From the NCBI GenBank assembly GCA_934271525.1, contig CAKQRL010000002.1, positions 1 to 64,000 of the forward strand: a DNA stretch of 64,000 nucleotides, written 5' to 3'. A program made the translations under genes and the position numbers. This DNA comes from an uncultured Rhodocyclaceae bacterium. Its GTDB lineage: Bacteria; Pseudomonadota; Gammaproteobacteria; Burkholderiales; Rhodocyclaceae. Below the pieces are notes generated by a model. That model saw nothing but the letters and a program-made list of their open reading frames with translations. It did no database searches and was not told the DNA's origin. Shown one piece after another: positions 9,020-17,445 of the stretch. How positions within the stretch are numbered: the stretch's first letter is position 1; each line of letters begins with the position of its first letter.

Positions 9020-9520
9020 ATGAAAATCGCTGTGGTTTGTTCTTCCAAAACGGGCAACACCAGAATGGTTGCGCATGCGCTGGCAGATGCTTTTGATGCG
9101 CCTTTATTTACGCCACAAAATGCGCCGCAAAATTTGGCAGATTTTGACACCTTGTTGCTTGGCTTTTGGTGCGACAAAGGTCGCGCGCCCGAAGATATGG
9201 AAAGTTTTGTTCAAAAAATCCACGGTAAACGCTTAGGTTTTTTTGCAACTTTGGGCGGGGATTCAGAATCAGAGCGGGCAAAAGAATGGTTTGCCAAAAC
9301 CATTGATGAATTGTTAAATGCGGGCAAAGAAAATTCTCTTTTGGCGAGTTTTCTTTGCCGCGGCAGAATTGACTCTGAAATTTACCAAATGATGATTCAA
9401 ATGATGGGCGGCACAGAAACAGACGAACAAAAAGCGCGCTGGCAGCAATCTAAAACGCATCCAGACCGCGAGGATTTAATCAATGCCGTTGGTGTTTTTT
9501 CCAAGGTTTTAAAAGGTTAA
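9020..9520 (+). CDS. flavodoxin-family protein of the heme cluster
   Basis: A 166-residue flavodoxin-like protein with the FMN phosphate loop SSKTGNTRMVA near its N-terminus and LLGFWCDKGRAPEDM after it. It probably supplies electrons within the heme pathway, for example to the radical SAM enzyme or to a tetrapyrrole reductase. Similar flavodoxins occur in heme and bilin operons. I choose ATG 9020, nine bases after AAAGGA, over an upstream TTG at 9011. A perfect 12-mer repeat (9219-9230) sits in frame, encoding IHGKR. Confidence 0.75.
   Translation: MKIAVVCSSKTGNTRMVAHALADAFDAPLFTPQNAPQNLADFDTLLLGFWCDKGRAPEDMESFVQKIHGKRLGFFATLGGDSESERAKEWFAKTIDELLNAGKENSLLASFLCRGRIDSEIYQMMIQMMGGTETDEQKARWQQSKTHPDREDLINAVGVFSKVLKG
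9219..9230 (+). repeat. 12-mer repeat inside flavodoxin gene
   Basis: Perfect TCCACGGTAAAC with a T-run tail about 7 bp after its AAC end, all within coding sequence. Confidence 0.8.
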
Positions 9521-9523
9521 AAA

Positions 9524-10165
9524 ATGCAGTGGAATAGTGCGAATTTTGCCAGCATTTACGCGATGATTGGCCCAGCCGGCGTGGCGCTGGTTGTGGTTGG
9601 GTTGTTTGCTTTGTATATTGCTGTTTGGCAGTTGATTTATGTCAATTGCGTTTGGCGCAATTTCAAGCGCGATTTTTTGGATTTAAAACAAGCCGGTGAG
9701 CGTTGCTTAAAAGACATTGACCCAAAACGCGCCAATCCTTTAATTCGCATTATTTACGAAATCATCAAAACCCACGCGGAACATTCAGATGATATTCGCG
9801 CGGAAGTGGGTTATTTGTTTTACCGCAATTTCAAGCGTGTTTCCAACGGACTTTGTTGGTTGAAGTTGATTGCCGTTATTTCGCCTTTGTTGGGGCTGCT
9901 TGGCACGGTTTGGGGAATGGTGGATGTTTTTCAAAGTATGAGCGACATTCGGCAGGCCAATGCGCAGATTTTGGCATCCGGCATTTGGTCGGCTTTAATC
10001 ACTACCATTATGGGTTTGACCATCGCCATTCCCAGTTTGATGTGTTACTACTATTTGATGCTCAAATTCCGCTGGTTTCATATTGAAGCCATTGAACACA
10101 GTTACAGCGCGCTGGAAGTGGTGCGGCGTTTGAAAAAACAACAACAAGGGCAGCACAATGTTTAG
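9524..10165 (+). CDS. exbB: ExbB, TonB-system proton channel subunit
   Basis: MotA/TolQ/ExbB family inner-membrane protein of 213 residues that uses the proton gradient to energise TonB. It has an N-terminal membrane segment at about 15-40 and the conserved pair around KLIAVISPLLGLLGTVWGMVDVF and SGIWSALITTIMGLTIAIPSL (about 112-168). It overlaps exbD by 8 bp. Placement here suggests a TonB system dedicated to the heme receptor. Confidence 0.92.
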   Translation: MQWNSANFASIYAMIGPAGVALVVVGLFALYIAVWQLIYVNCVWRNFKRDFLDLKQAGERCLKDIDPKRANPLIRIIYEIIKTHAEHSDDIRAEVGYLFYRNFKRVSNGLCWLKLIAVISPLLGLLGTVWGMVDVFQSMSDIRQANAQILASGIWSALITTIMGLTIAIPSLMCYYYLMLKFRWFHIEAIEHSYSALEVVRRLKKQQQGQHNV

Positions 10166-10562
10166 CACGCACACCAATTTATTTGGCAATTTTGATGAAG
10201 AGCCGCAAATTGATTTAACGCCGTTAATTGATTGTTTGTTTATGCTCATCATCTTTTTTGTTTTAACGATGAGTTTTTCTCAACCTGTTTTGGAAATTTT
10301 GTTGCCCGAAGCCAATAGCGCCGAATCGGCAAATAACCGCAATGAAATTTTAATCAATATCAAAAAGGATGGCAGTTTGTGGTTTGATGAAAAAAATCCC
10401 GCAACCTTGAATGCGCTTTCGCAAAAATTGGATGCAGAACCTGAAAAAATGCTCAATATTTATATGGATAAAAACGCACCTTTTTTGTATTTTGTTGAAG
10501 TTTTGGATATTGCCAAACAAAAACGCGCTGGGCGCTTTGTGATTAGCACCGATGAATCTTAA
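10158..10562 (+). CDS. exbD: ExbD, TonB-system energising subunit
   Basis: A 134-residue protein with one membrane segment (about 22-44) containing the proton-path aspartate in the LTPLIDCLFMLIIFF motif, followed by a periplasmic domain. It works with ExbB and TonB in the inner membrane. It overlaps exbB upstream and tonB downstream, which implies coupled translation. Confidence 0.92.
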   Translation: MFSTHTNLFGNFDEEPQIDLTPLIDCLFMLIIFFVLTMSFSQPVLEILLPEANSAESANNRNEILINIKKDGSLWFDEKNPATLNALSQKLDAEPEKMLNIYMDKNAPFLYFVEVLDIAKQKRAGRFVISTDES

Positions 10563-11259
10563 AACAAGGGCAATGGCAGATCATCACCCAGAACGCTTTT
10601 TTGCCGAAGTTTTTGCGCGTGGCGTTTTGATTTTTTGCGTGTTGCTGTTGTGCGTTTTGAGCGGTTTGTCTTTTGTGAAAAAAAATTTTAGCGTGCCGTC
10701 TTTGGCGCCAAAATTGTTTAAAGAAAAAGTAGAAATCGCTTGGGTTCAAATTAAAAAGCCACAAAAAATAGAACACGTGGTTGAAAAAAGCGAATTTAAA
10801 ATTCCAACACCGCCCAAAAAAATTCCGCCTAAAAAAGAAGCACCCAAACCCAAAGCCATTCCAAAAACAAAAAAGCAAATCCAAAAAGAAGAAATCTTGG
10901 ATATTGCGCCAACCGTTGAAAACACCGATTTTGGCGGCGAAAAAGAAACCCCGCACGCTGATTTTGGCAATGCCGAAGATTTGAAAAATCAAGCGCTGGC
11001 TTTAATTATTCAAACCATTGAAAAAAACAAACATTACCCGCGCCGCGCACGGCAAATGGGGTTAAGCGGAAAAGTAATTTTAAAAATTACCATTCAACAA
11101 GGAATTATTCTTCACATTGATTTTCAACAAAAAAATAAAACCGAAATGCTCAATCAAGCCGCCATGTTGGCAGCAGAAAAATTAAAAGGAAAAACCTTGC
11201 CCTTTCAAGGCGATTTGGTGGTGAATGTGCCGGTGGAATTTTCATTAAAAGATTTTTGA
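10552..11259 (+). CDS. tonB: TonB energy-transducing protein
   Basis: Spans the periplasm and transfers ExbBD energy to the receptor. The 235-residue protein has one N-terminal membrane helix (about 23-42), a Pro/Lys-rich spacer (about 83-110) and a C-terminal TonB domain with RRARQMGLSGKVILKITI and VNVPVEF. It is the last gene of the heme cluster and is followed by a repeat pair. A second ATG at 10573 is a possible alternative start. Confidence 0.88.
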   Translation: MNLKTRAMADHHPERFFAEVFARGVLIFCVLLLCVLSGLSFVKKNFSVPSLAPKLFKEKVEIAWVQIKKPQKIEHVVEKSEFKIPTPPKKIPPKKEAPKPKAIPKTKKQIQKEEILDIAPTVENTDFGGEKETPHADFGNAEDLKNQALALIIQTIEKNKHYPRRARQMGLSGKVILKITIQQGIILHIDFQQKNKTEMLNQAAMLAAEKLKGKTLPFQGDLVVNVPVEFSLKDF

Positions 11260-11265
11260 TAAAAA

Positions 11266-11316
11266 TCCACGGTAAACGAGAATTTTTTTTCAAAAAAATT
11301 TGCCATCTACCGTGGA
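11266..11316. repeat. inverted 12-mer pair after tonB
   Basis: TCCACGGTAAAC at 11266-11277 and a degenerate partner ATCTACCGTGGA at 11305-11316, with the standard 39-bp offset and a T8-C-A7 centre. Probably the terminator of the heme cluster. Confidence 0.8.
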
Positions 11317-11347
11317 AAATCGCCTTTTTTAGCCTGCTTGGATTCGT

Positions 11348-11353
11348 TATAAT
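11348..11353 (+). promoter_or_regulatory. -10 box of the carA promoter
   Basis: TATAAT lies 34 bp before the carA ATG. The -35 region is only a T-run, so the promoter call rests on the perfect -10. Confidence 0.4.
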
Positions 11354-11386
11354 GCGCCTTATTTTTATAGAAAGGCGTTTTGGAAA

Positions 11387-12529
11387 ATGTCTTTAATTCC
11401 ATCGTTTGAACCTGCCGTTTTGGCATTGTCAGATGGCACGATTTTTAAAGGTTATTCTATTGGCGCATCGGGTTTAAAAAGCGGGGAAGTGGTTTTTAAT
11501 ACCGCGATGACCGGTTATGAAGAAATTTTAACCGACCCTTCTTATTGCAGGCAGTTGGTCACTTTAACGTATCCGCATATTGGTAGCGTCGGTTGCAATG
11601 TTGAAGATGAAGAAGCTGTTAAGCCTTTTGCCGCCGGTTTAATTGTGAATCATTTGCCGCCCACATCCAACTGGCGCGCAAGCGAGACGTTAAGCGAATA
11701 TTTGCAACGCAAAAATGTTGTGGCAATCGCTGGCATAGATACGCGCGCCTTAACACGGCATTTGCGTGAAAACGGCGCTATGGCGGGCGCCATTATGGCT
11801 GGCGATGTTGACGAACAAAAAGCCGTGGCGCTTGCGCGCTCTTTTCCGGGTTTGTCTGGTATGGATTTGGCAAAAGAAGTCTCCACCACCGAATCTTACG
11901 AATGGAAAGCGGGCATTTGGACTTTAAACGGCTTTGAACACAAACATTTAAAAGACAATGCGCCTTTGGTGGTGGCGTATGATTTTGGAATCAAACGCAA
12001 CATTTTGCGGCTTTTAAAACATTTTGGCGCCAAAGTTTGGGTGGTGCCTGCCCAAACAAGCGCCGAAGACGTTTTAAAAATGAATCCTTCTGGCGTGTTT
12101 TTATCCAACGGCCCGGGCGACCCAGAACCTTGCACGTATGCCATTTCTGCCATTCAAACTTTTTTAGAGAAAAAAATTCCCATTTTTGGCATTTGTTTGG
12201 GGCATCAGTTGTTGGCGCTGGCAAGCGGTGCCAAAACCATCAAAATGAAGTTTGGGCACCACGGCGCTAATCATCCCGTCAAAGATTTAACAAGCGGCAA
12301 AGTGTGGATTACCAGCCAAAATCACGGTTTTGCTGTGGATTCTGAAACCTTGCCCAAGCATTTGAAAGCCACCCACATTTCGCTTTTTGATGGCTCATTG
12401 CAAGGCATTGAACGCACCGACTGCCCGGCGTTTTCTTTTCAAGGGCATCCGGAGGCAAGCCCGGGCCCGCACGATGCTTTGTGTTTGTTTGAACATTTTT
12501 TTGATTTGATGCGTCAACATTCAAAATAA
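11387..12529 (+). CDS. carA: carbamoyl-phosphate synthase small chain
   Basis: Glutaminase subunit that supplies ammonia to CarB for carbamoyl phosphate, used in arginine and pyrimidine synthesis. The 380-residue protein has the CPSase small-chain domain (LSDGTIFKGYSIG..GEVVFNTAMTGYEE) and a class I glutamine amidotransferase domain with catalytic Cys270 in GICLGHQ and the HPEASPGP histidine motif. carB is not downstream, where it often lies; a phosphomannomutase follows instead. Confidence 0.96.
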   Translation: MSLIPSFEPAVLALSDGTIFKGYSIGASGLKSGEVVFNTAMTGYEEILTDPSYCRQLVTLTYPHIGSVGCNVEDEEAVKPFAAGLIVNHLPPTSNWRASETLSEYLQRKNVVAIAGIDTRALTRHLRENGAMAGAIMAGDVDEQKAVALARSFPGLSGMDLAKEVSTTESYEWKAGIWTLNGFEHKHLKDNAPLVVAYDFGIKRNILRLLKHFGAKVWVVPAQTSAEDVLKMNPSGVFLSNGPGDPEPCTYAISAIQTFLEKKIPIFGICLGHQLLALASGAKTIKMKFGHHGANHPVKDLTSGKVWITSQNHGFAVDSETLPKHLKATHISLFDGSLQGIERTDCPAFSFQGHPEASPGPHDALCLFEHFFDLMRQHSK

Positions 12530-12535
12530 CCATTT

Positions 12536-12586
12536 TCCACGGTGAACCTTCAAAAATTTTCAAAAAAATGAACAGTTCACCGTGGA
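12536..12586. repeat. inverted 12-mer pair after carA
   Basis: TCCACGGTGAAC and its exact inverse GTTCACCGTGGA, offset 39 bp. The variable base is G here and the partner carries the matching C, so the stem is perfect. Confidence 0.87.
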
Positions 12587-12611
12587 TTTTCAAAAAAGGA
12601 TTTTTTAAACC

Positions 12612-13997
12612 ATGCACATTGCGCCTGAAATTTTCAAAGCCTATGATATTCGTGGCATTGTGGATAAAACCTTAACTTCTGATGCGGTTTTTGCTATCGG
12701 CAACATTTTGGGCAAAATGGCAAAAGAAAAAAATTCCCAAGCCATTGCCGTTGGGCGAGACGGCAGATTATCCGGTGAAAAACTGCAAAATGCTTTAATC
12801 AATGGCATTCTTCAAGCTGGCGTGGATGTTTTTTTATTGGGTCAAGTGCCAACGCCGATGGTTTATTTTGCGGCGCACCATTTGCAATGCGGCTCTGCGC
12901 TGGCGCTAACCGGTAGCCACAATCCGCCAGAATACAATGGTTTGAAAATGGTCATTGCCGGGGAAACCTTGGCAAGCGATTCTATTCAAGGCATTTTAAA
13001 AGACATTCAAAATGGCGCTTTTTTAACCGCAGAAAACCCCGGCAAAGTGCAAAACATCAACATTCAAAATGCTTATTTTGACCGCATTGCTTCTGACATT
13101 CATTTTGAAAAAAAAATGAAAATTGCCCTAGATTGCGGCAACGGCGTGGCGGGCGCTTTTGCGCCTGCATTATTAGAAAAATTAGGCGCTGAAATTACCC
13201 CGTTATTTTGCGAAGTTGACGGCAATTTTCCTCATCACCATCCCGACCCGTCCAAATTAGAAAACTTAAAAGATTTGCAAGAACATTTAAAAAACAGCGA
13301 TTGCGAATTGGGTTTGGCTTTTGATGGTGATGGCGACCGCTTGGGCGTGGTTTTGAAAAACGGCAATGTGATTTTTCCAGACCGGCAGTTGATGCTTTTT
13401 GCCGCCGATATTTTAAAACGTGAAAAGGGCGCGACTATTTTGTTTGATGTCAAATGCACGCGGCTTTTAAACCATTGGATTATGGCGCACGGCGGCAAAC
13501 CGTTGATGTGGAAAACCGGCCACGCCTTGATTAAACAAAAATTAAAAGAAACGGGCGCGGCTTTGGCAGGCGAGATGTCCGGGCATATTTTTTTCAAAGA
13601 GCGCTGGTTTGGTTTTGATGATGCGCTTTATTCTGCCGCGCGTTTAATTGAAATTTTAAGCGCTTTTGAAAACCCCAACGCCGTGTTGGACAATTTGCCC
13701 AATGCGCCTTCCACGCCAGAATTAAACATCGCCATGCAAGAAGGTGAACCGTTTTTGTTGATTGAACAATTAAGCGCCGCGGCAAAGAATTATTTTCAAA
13801 ACGCTGAAAAAATCATCACCATTGATGGTTTACGCGTGGAATACAAAAACGGTTTTGGTTTAATTCGCGCAAGCAACACCACGCCTGTTGTGGTGCTTCG
13901 TTTTGAAGCCGATGATGAAAACGCGTTAAAAGCCATTCAAAAAGATTTTCGCCAAATTTTAAAAGACCTAGCGCCGCATTTGGATGTGCCGTTTTAA
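12612..13997 (+). CDS. phosphomannomutase/phosphoglucomutase (AlgC-like)
   Basis: Interconverts hexose 1- and 6-phosphates and feeds sugar nucleotides for LPS or exopolysaccharide. The 461-residue protein opens with FKAYDIRG, has the phosphoserine loop TGSHNPPEYNG (catalytic Ser102), the metal loop DGDGDR at about residue 239, GEMSGHIFFKERW, and the C-terminal RASNTTPVVVLRFE phosphate-binding motif. Neighbouring surface-modification and heptose genes fit an envelope role. Confidence 0.9.
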   Translation: MHIAPEIFKAYDIRGIVDKTLTSDAVFAIGNILGKMAKEKNSQAIAVGRDGRLSGEKLQNALINGILQAGVDVFLLGQVPTPMVYFAAHHLQCGSALALTGSHNPPEYNGLKMVIAGETLASDSIQGILKDIQNGAFLTAENPGKVQNINIQNAYFDRIASDIHFEKKMKIALDCGNGVAGAFAPALLEKLGAEITPLFCEVDGNFPHHHPDPSKLENLKDLQEHLKNSDCELGLAFDGDGDRLGVVLKNGNVIFPDRQLMLFAADILKREKGATILFDVKCTRLLNHWIMAHGGKPLMWKTGHALIKQKLKETGAALAGEMSGHIFFKERWFGFDDALYSAARLIEILSAFENPNAVLDNLPNAPSTPELNIAMQEGEPFLLIEQLSAAAKNYFQNAEKIITIDGLRVEYKNGFGLIRASNTTPVVVLRFEADDENALKAIQKDFRQILKDLAPHLDVPF

Positions 13998-14002
13998 AAA
14001 AA

Positions 14003-14014
14003 TCCACGGTCAAC
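14003..14014 (+). repeat. 12-mer repeat before pta
   Basis: TCCACGGTCAAC and its T-run/A-run tail are intact. Where the inverted partner would lie, the sequence is now the pta ribosome site AAGGAG. Confidence 0.82.
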
Positions 14015-14045
14015 GTTAAATTTTTTTTAAAAAAGGAGAGTGAGA

Positions 14046-15062
14046 ATGTCCATTTTGGAAGAATTTGCCAAAAAGGCAAAAACTTTGAATAAAACCATCG
14101 TTTTGCCAGAAGGCATGGATGCGCGCGTGGCAAACGCCACCGCCAAAATTTTAAAAGATGGCATTGCCAAACTCATTGTTTTGGCAACGCCGGATGAATG
14201 GCAACAATCCAGCGCCGGCGTGGTTTTTGAAAATACTGAAAATTTGGAAATTGTGGATTGGCAAAATTCGCCCTTACTTCAAGAATTTGCCGATTTATAC
14301 GTTCAAGAGCGCGCCGCCAAAGGCAAAGCCATCACCAAAGAAGAAGCGCTTCATCAAATGAAAAATCGGCTTTATTTTGGCAATATGCTGGTGAAAACCG
14401 GCAAAGCAGCGGGGTTGGTGGCGGGTTCTATTGCTTCAACGGGCGATATGTTGCGCGCGGCGTTTCAAGTGGTGGGCACTGCGCCCGGCATCAATTTGGC
14501 AAGTTCTTCTTTTATTATGGAACTCAAAACGCCATCGCCTGCGGGGGATAAGGTGATGTTGTTTGCCGATTGCGCGGTTAATCCCAACCCCAATGCCGAG
14601 CAATTGTCTGATATTGCTTTATCCACCGTGAATACTTACAAAAACTTAATCGGCGGGCAAGCGCGCGTGGCGTTTTTGTCTTTTTCTTCCAAAGGTTCGG
14701 CAAAGCACGAATTGGTTGAAAAAGTGCAACAAGCGGTGGAATTGACCTTAAAACGCGCAAAAGAAATGAACATTTCCGAAGATGTGGCCATTTTTGATGG
14801 CGAAATGCAACTGGATGCCGCCTTGGTTGAAAGTGTAGGCAAAGCCAAATGCAAAGGCAGTTCTGTTGCCGGGCGTGCGAATGTGTTGATTTTCCCAGAT
14901 TTGCAAGCGGGCAACATCGGCTACAAACTGGTGGAACGTTTGGCAGGTGCCACGGCAATTGGTCCTTTTATTCAAGGGGCGGCAAAACCGGTGAATGATT
15001 TGTCGCGCGGCTGCTCGGCGGATGATATCGCCAGCACCATTACGGTGACGTGTTGTATGTAA
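14046..15062 (+). CDS. pta: phosphate acetyltransferase
   Basis: Converts acetyl-CoA and phosphate to acetyl phosphate, the first step of acetate formation. The 338-residue protein is the short, single-domain PTA class without the DRTGG/BioD regulatory N-terminus. It shows SLASTGDMLRAAFQVVG-like AGSIASTGD, VMLFADCAVNPNP, and VAGRANVLIFPDLQAGNIGYKLVERL motifs. ATG 14046 is 7 nt after AAGGAG; a GTG at 14040 is also open but overlaps the ribosome site. No ackA is adjacent. Confidence 0.93.
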   Translation: MSILEEFAKKAKTLNKTIVLPEGMDARVANATAKILKDGIAKLIVLATPDEWQQSSAGVVFENTENLEIVDWQNSPLLQEFADLYVQERAAKGKAITKEEALHQMKNRLYFGNMLVKTGKAAGLVAGSIASTGDMLRAAFQVVGTAPGINLASSSFIMELKTPSPAGDKVMLFADCAVNPNPNAEQLSDIALSTVNTYKNLIGGQARVAFLSFSSKGSAKHELVEKVQQAVELTLKRAKEMNISEDVAIFDGEMQLDAALVESVGKAKCKGSSVAGRANVLIFPDLQAGNIGYKLVERLAGATAIGPFIQGAAKPVNDLSRGCSADDIASTITVTCCM

Positions 15063-15073
15063 AAAAAGAAGCC

Positions 15074-15109
15074 GTTTACCGTGGATTTTCAAAAAAATCC
15101 ACGGTCAAC
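15074..15109. repeat. outward 12-mer pair after pta
   Basis: GTTTACCGTGGA (15074-15085) and TCCACGGTCAAC (15098-15109) with a 12-bp spacer; the AT tail of the second copy runs towards the lipoprotein gene. A possible pta terminator. Confidence 0.82.
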
Positions 15110-15141
15110 GCTTGATTTTTTTGAAAAAAGGGAGTCTAAAA

Positions 15142-15381
15142 ATGTTGAAATTTTTAACAATCGCCACTTCGGCAATTTTTTTATCCGCCTGCGGTGTTGA
15201 AACTTTAACTGCCGCGGCAACCACAGGCGTTTTGAAAAAAGAAGAAATGCAAGAACGAAAAAAACAATATAACCGCGTGCAAGAACGCTTAAACGAAGCG
15301 CAAGAACAAATGGCAGCCAAAGACCGCGCCGCACGCGATGCGCTTGGAATGGTTGAAAAACCCAGCCGAGACGATTATTAA
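15142..15381 (+). CDS. small putative lipoprotein
   Basis: Predicted 79-residue protein. A short N-terminal hydrophobic segment ends in the lipobox LSAC (Cys near residue 16), so it is probably lipid-anchored. The mature part is short, charged and likely helical (KKEEMQERKKQYNRVQERLNEAQEQMAAKD), possibly a coiled coil. The chosen ATG follows GGGAG by 8 bases; an upstream ATG at 15112 would put the lipobox too far in. Function unknown. It lies directly upstream of dinB. Confidence 0.7.
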   Translation: MLKFLTIATSAIFLSACGVETLTAAATTGVLKKEEMQERKKQYNRVQERLNEAQEQMAAKDRAARDALGMVEKPSRDDY

Positions 15382-15406
15382 AACAAGGCAACACACGGCA
15401 ACAACA

Positions 15407-16549
15407 ATGCGGCGTTTTATTGCACATTTGGATATGGATGCGTTTTTTGTGTCTGTGGCAATCAAGCGCTTTCCATTTTTAAAAAATCAAGCGGTTGTGG
15501 TGGGCGGCGCAAAAGTAAGGCTCCCAAGTTTAAAAAACGCTTGGGCATTTGATACCCTTTTGAATTACCAAGGGCGCGGCGTAGTGTGCAGTGCAAGCTA
15601 CAACGCTCGGCGTTTGGGTTTGCGCTCTGGAATGGCTTTGATGAGTGCGGCTGAAATTTTGCGCCAACAACAAAAAAACGCCGCTTTAATTCCCGTTTTA
15701 AAAGAAGATAACCAAAAATTTTCCAAGGCGTTTAAAGCGGCAGTTTTGGAAATCACGCCAGAAATTGAAGATGTGGGCATTGATGAGATTTATATGGATT
15801 TAAGCGCCTTTGCCAACCCCGTTTTAACGGCGCAAAAAATTCAACAAAATGTTTTTGAAAAAACGGGGCTAACTTGTTCCATTGGTTTGTCGGAAAACAA
15901 ATTGATGGCAAAGTTAGCCAGCGCTTTGCAAAAACCGCGCGGTTTTACTTTTTTAAATATGCCGCAAGATTTGGAACAACGTGTTTGGCAATTGCCAGTC
16001 GGAAAAATCAACGGCATTGGCAAAAAAACGGCAGAAAAACTCGCAACGTTTAACATTTTAAGCATTGGCGATTTGGCAAAAGCCAACCCCGATTTTTTAA
16101 AAGAAAATTTTGGCATTCGCCTTGGCGCGTGGTTGTTTGATGCGGCGTGGGGAAAAGATTTTCGGGCTGTGAAAAGCCTTAAAAAACCGCACCAATCCAT
16201 CGGCTTTGAAACCACGTTTACGCGGGATATGCTTTTGCCCAATGACCGCGCTTTTTTATCAAAAACCTTAGAAAGCTTGTGCGCGCGCGTGGCAGAGCGG
16301 CTTACAAAAGAAGGGTGCTCGGCAAAAAGCGTGTCGGTTAAAATCACCTTTGCAGATTTTCAAAAGGTTGAGCGCTCAATGCCTTTTTCTACGCCAACCA
16401 AAAATGCGCAAGAATTGTGCGCGGCAGCCCGCCGCACGCTAAAATATTTTGATTTTAAAAAACGCCTGCGGCTACTTGGCATCACCGCGCGCCGTTTGCA
16501 AACCGCGCCAACGGAAAATTGCGAATCTCTTTTACCAATGCTTTTTTAA
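15407..16549 (+). CDS. dinB: Y-family DNA polymerase (DinB/Pol IV-like)
   Basis: Error-prone translesion polymerase of 380 residues. It shows the first metal motif HLDMDAFFVSV at the N-terminus, VVVGG, SASYNARRLGLRSGMA, the acidic motif GIDEIYMDLS (normally SIDEAYLD), CSIGLSENKLMAKLAS, and a helix-hairpin-helix INGIGKKTAEKLATFNI. No C-terminal beta-clamp motif is obvious. ATG 15407 matches the family N-terminus; the upstream open frame overlaps the lipoprotein gene. No LexA-like site is evident. Confidence 0.88.
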   Translation: MRRFIAHLDMDAFFVSVAIKRFPFLKNQAVVVGGAKVRLPSLKNAWAFDTLLNYQGRGVVCSASYNARRLGLRSGMALMSAAEILRQQQKNAALIPVLKEDNQKFSKAFKAAVLEITPEIEDVGIDEIYMDLSAFANPVLTAQKIQQNVFEKTGLTCSIGLSENKLMAKLASALQKPRGFTFLNMPQDLEQRVWQLPVGKINGIGKKTAEKLATFNILSIGDLAKANPDFLKENFGIRLGAWLFDAAWGKDFRAVKSLKKPHQSIGFETTFTRDMLLPNDRAFLSKTLESLCARVAERLTKEGCSAKSVSVKITFADFQKVERSMPFSTPTKNAQELCAAARRTLKYFDFKKRLRLLGITARRLQTAPTENCESLLPMLF

Positions 16550-16576
16550 AAGGTAAAATTCCCAAAAAAATTTTTT

Positions 16577-16588
16577 GTTTACCGTGGA
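16577..16588 (-). repeat. 12-mer repeat at the ribosome site of methyltransferase 1
   Basis: GTTTACCGTGGA ends 7 nt before ATG 16596; its GTGGA is the only ribosome-site-like sequence there. The AT tail lies upstream. Confidence 0.8.
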
Positions 16589-16595
16589 AAAAGTC

Positions 16596-17364
16596 ATGCA
16601 AAGTTTTGAGCGCAACTTGGCGGATTACACCCAAAATTATTTAAACGCCGATTATATGCAGTTTGAAAATGTGCTGGTTTTTATGCGGCGCAAAAAAGTG
16701 TTGGAAATTTTAAATCAATACCGCCCCAAAAATATTTTGGAAATTGGCGCTGGCACGCAATCGCTTTTTGATTTTTACCACGATTTTGAAAGTTTTACCG
16801 TGGTGGAACCAAGCCTTGAATTTTTTAAAAATATTCAACAATCATCTTTTTATAATCCACAAAAAATCACTTTAATTCATGATTTTTTAGAAAAACAAAT
16901 AGAAAAATTAAAAACAAAATCTTTTGATTGCATTATTTTGTCTAGCCTTTTGCATGAAATTCCCGAGCCAATAGAATTTTTAAAATTGGTTCATTCTTTG
17001 TGCAACCCAAACACCATTTTGCATGTGAATGTGCCGAATAATCAAAGTTTGCATTTGCTCTGGGCAGTGGAAGCGGGCTTGTTGCCAAAGGTGGGCGATT
17101 TAACGCCAACGGCGCAAAAAATGCAACAATTTCAAACCTTCAATTTAAAAACCTTAACTATAACCCTTGATTCCGCAGGCTTTGCGCCGATTCGAGGGGG
17201 GGGGGGGAAGCTATTTTCTCAAACCCTTCAACCATCCCAAAATGCAGCAGTTGCTAGAAGAAAAAATCATAGACGAAGCGCTTTTGAACGCCCTTTATTC
17301 CTTAACGCGTTATTTCCCAGAAAACGGCGCGGAAGTTTATGTGAACTGCACCATCAAACAATAA
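16596..17364 (+). CDS. phase-variable SAM-dependent methyltransferase 1 (frame OFF)
   Basis: Class I methyltransferase with SAM motif ILEIGAGTQSLFDFYH at about residue 46 and motif DCIILSSLLHEI. A run of 12 G at 17196-17207 sits near codon 201. With 12 G the frame leaves the family and runs to 17411. With 11 G the product would be 255 residues and end in GSYFLKPFNHPKMQQLLEEKI..ENGAEVYV, matching the C-terminus of the next gene. The coordinates given are for the intact frame. It is a paralogue of the gene at 17446. Substrate unknown; a surface or secondary metabolite role is inferred from neighbours. Confidence 0.8.
17196..17207 (+). repeat. G12 homopolymer, phase-variation tract
   Basis: Twelve consecutive G in coding sequence. 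Loss of one G (or gain of two) restores the methyltransferase frame. Confidence 0.88.
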
Positions 17365-17386
17365 CTGATTTTCAAAAAAACAAACG

Positions 17387-17412
17387 GTTGACCGTGGATT
17401 TTCACGGTTAAC
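17387..17412. repeat. outward 12-mer pair between methyltransferases
   Basis: GTTGACCGTGGA (17387-17398) and degenerate TTCACGGTTAAC (17401-17412), nearly back to back. It may form a tight hairpin followed by a T-run, so it may be a terminator. Confidence 0.72.
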
Positions 17413-17445
17413 CGTTTTTTTTTGTTTTTTTAAAGGACAAACAAA

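Noticed and set aside
14040..14045. GTG start for pta
   Set aside because: It overlaps the ribosome site; ATG 14046 has correct spacing.
17365..17411. The longer frame of methyltransferase 1 as the real protein end
   Set aside because: Residues after the G-tract are Arg/Lys-rich and unlike the paralogue, and the frame runs into the repeat.
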